The notes under the pieces are model-generated. The model had not been told where the DNA came from. It saw only the letters and a list, made by a program, of their open reading frames with translations, and did no database searches. This document shows, piece by piece, positions 60,372-64,000 of a stretch of DNA of 64,000 nt. This DNA comes from CAYOOP01 sp964405685. GTDB lineage: Bacteria; Pseudomonadota; Alphaproteobacteria; Rickettsiales; SXRF01. The translations under genes and the position numbers were made by a program. Each line of letters begins with the position of its first letter. The stretch's first letter is position 1. Location: the NCBI GenBank assembly GCA_964405685.1, contig CAYOOP010000001.1, positions 1-64,000 on the forward strand, in the 5' to 3' direction.

Positions 60372-60767
60372 TCACCCCGCTTTTTTCAGCAACCCATTTA
60401 AAAGTGTGGCGACCGTATTACCAATGGTGGTGGGGTGAAAGGGTTTTTGAATATAAGCAATCGCGCCCAACTCTGTCACCGTTTCTTCGTCTTCTGCATC
60501 CTCGCTACCAGTAATAATAATCACGGGAATACTCGGATACTTGCTTCTGAAGTGACCGAGCGCGGAAATGCCGTCCACCTCCGGCATGTAAATGTCCAGC
60601 AGCACCGCCAGCACCTCCCGGTGGTGTACGCCCATATAGCGAATGGCCTCGCTGCCATCATAACACGAAACCGCATTGAACCCCTGCCCCTTTACAATAT
60701 GCTCAAGCATGTCGCGATAGAGCGGCGCATCATCGACAATGACAACAGTATTAGAAACATGTTCCAT
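60372..60767 (-). CDS. Single-domain response regulator (CheY-like)
   Basis: A 131-residue receiver with no output domain. The acidic pocket is VVIVDDAPLYRDMLEHIV (Asp pair near 11-12), the phospho-acceptor Asp lies in VLLDIYMPEVDG (~58), Thr/Ser in IIITGSEDAEDE (~86) and the conserved Lys in YIQKPFHP (~108). It is divergent from the multi-PAS sensor with 71 bp between start codons, so it is the natural phosphate partner of that protein's Hpt domain. Confidence 0.93.
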   Translation of the reverse strand: MEHVSNTVVIVDDAPLYRDMLEHIVKGQGFNAVSCYDGSEAIRYMGVHHREVLAVLLDIYMPEVDGISALGHFRSKYPSIPVIIITGSEDAEDEETVTELGAIAYIQKPFHPTTIGNTVATLLNGLLKKAG

Positions 60768-60838
60768 TTATGTTCTAGCCTCACATCAAAAAGTTGACTA
60801 TAATAGTCAGAATTTTTTCTGACTGCAAAGAAAATTCT

Positions 60839-63460
<2,622 letters not shown>

Positions 63461-63534
63461 TTCGCTATCTTTACGGTTGCAATCCCTTGAAAAACCCTGT
63501 AAACGCGCGTGTTCCTTAAAAAATATAGGTATGT

Positions 63535-64000
63535 ATGACAGAACTGCGCAACCTTGCGATTATCGCCCACGTGGACCACGGCAAAACGACGCTGATTGAT
63601 CAGCTGCTTAAGCAAGCCGGCACGTTCCGCTCGAACCAAAAGGTAGAAGAGCGGGTGATGGATAGCAATGATCTTGAAAAAGAGCGTGGCATTACCATTC
63701 TCGCCAAATGCACCTCGGTGGAATATGGCGACAAGCGCCTGAATATTATCGACACGCCCGGCCACGCGGACTTCGGCGGCGAAGTAGAACGCATCCTCTC
63801 CATGGTAGATGGTGTGCTTTTGCTGGTGGATGCTGCGGAAGGCCCGATGCCGCAAACCAAATTCGTACTAGGAAAAGCGCTCGCGCTTGGCCTTCGCCCG
63901 ATTGTAATTATCAATAAAATTGACCGCTCCGACGCGCGTGCACCGGAAGTGCTGGATGAAATTTTTGATCTGTTCGTATCCTTAGATGCGACCGATGCAC
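63535..64000 (+). CDS. typA: GTP-binding protein TypA/BipA (5' part)
   Basis: Ribosome-associated translational GTPase. 155 residues are visible before the right edge: MTELRNLAIIAHVDHGKTTL with G1, DSNDLEKERGITILAKCTSV (G2), IDTPGHADFGGEVERILSMV (G3) and IINKIDRSDARAPEVLDEIF (G4), which distinguishes TypA from LepA. The ATG at 63535 is followed by the family start; an ATG four bases upstream is in another frame. Confidence 0.95.
   Translation, partial: MTELRNLAIIAHVDHGKTTLIDQLLKQAGTFRSNQKVEERVMDSNDLEKERGITILAKCTSVEYGDKRLNIIDTPGHADFGGEVERILSMVDGVLLLVDAAEGPMPQTKFVLGKALALGLRPIVIINKIDRSDARAPEVLDEIFDLFVSLDATDA

Overview
This window looks like the chromosome of an alphaproteobacterium with moderate GC. 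The gene content is broad: PDH E1-beta, a bifunctional SpoT/Rsh, a Caulobacter-type cpa/tad pilus locus, omega-RpoZ, Zn-independent HemB, a CTC-type L25, PduO-type cobalamin adenosyltransferase, ETF, and DapA/DapD/DapE lysine synthesis. Making its own NAD, heme, lysine and fatty acids argues against an obligate, strongly reduced parasite. The density of palindromic elements nevertheless recalls Rickettsiales-type genomes. I cannot name the genus from the sequence.

Layout. 1-3.1 kb: end of pdhB and spoT. 3.2-12.3 kb: a hypothetical membrane protein, then cpaBCDEF-tadBC, with the TPR lipoprotein tadD detached at 15.1 kb; no pilin or prepilin peptidase lies here. 12.4-18 kb: a GGDEF cyclase, rpoZ, ogt, a GNAT enzyme, tRNA-Asp and tRNA-Val, HU and a lytic transglycosylase. 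18-25 kb: a tightly overlapping run (Zn-finger protein, HIG1 protein, PduO, etfBA, nadE, hemB, ubiX) into which two toxin-antitoxin pairs, higBA and brnTA, are spliced. 25-38 kb: lepA, msrB, uvrD/pcrA, comEC, gltX, def, an orphan gene, fmt, dapD, dapE. 38-45.6 kb: a degenerate EAL protein, ychF-pth-rplY-prs and an ABC-F ATPase. 45.6-49.3 kb: a carbamoyltransferase/DUF5989/SxtJ/SGNH surface-glycan cluster. 49.3-53.2 kb: tRNA-Arg, a 481-residue unknown, smpB, dapA, yqgE. 53.2-55.6 kb: a five-repeat unknown protein with a shifted upstream frame. 55.7-64 kb: acpP-fabF-mltG, an ABC exporter, tRNA-Cys, a response regulator, a multi-PAS sensor, and the start of typA.

The strongest signal no gene list explains is the set of palindromic elements, at least twelve copies in several families. 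Most sit just after stop codons, but three lie inside essential genes in frame: dapE, gltX and the N-terminus of uvrD. Other unusual points are a decayed second fmt start in front of an orphan gene between def and fmt, a sensor kinase whose HisKA is joined directly to an Hpt domain with no ATPase, two toxin genes with almost no mRNA leader that appear to drive housekeeping genes, and the five-repeat protein.
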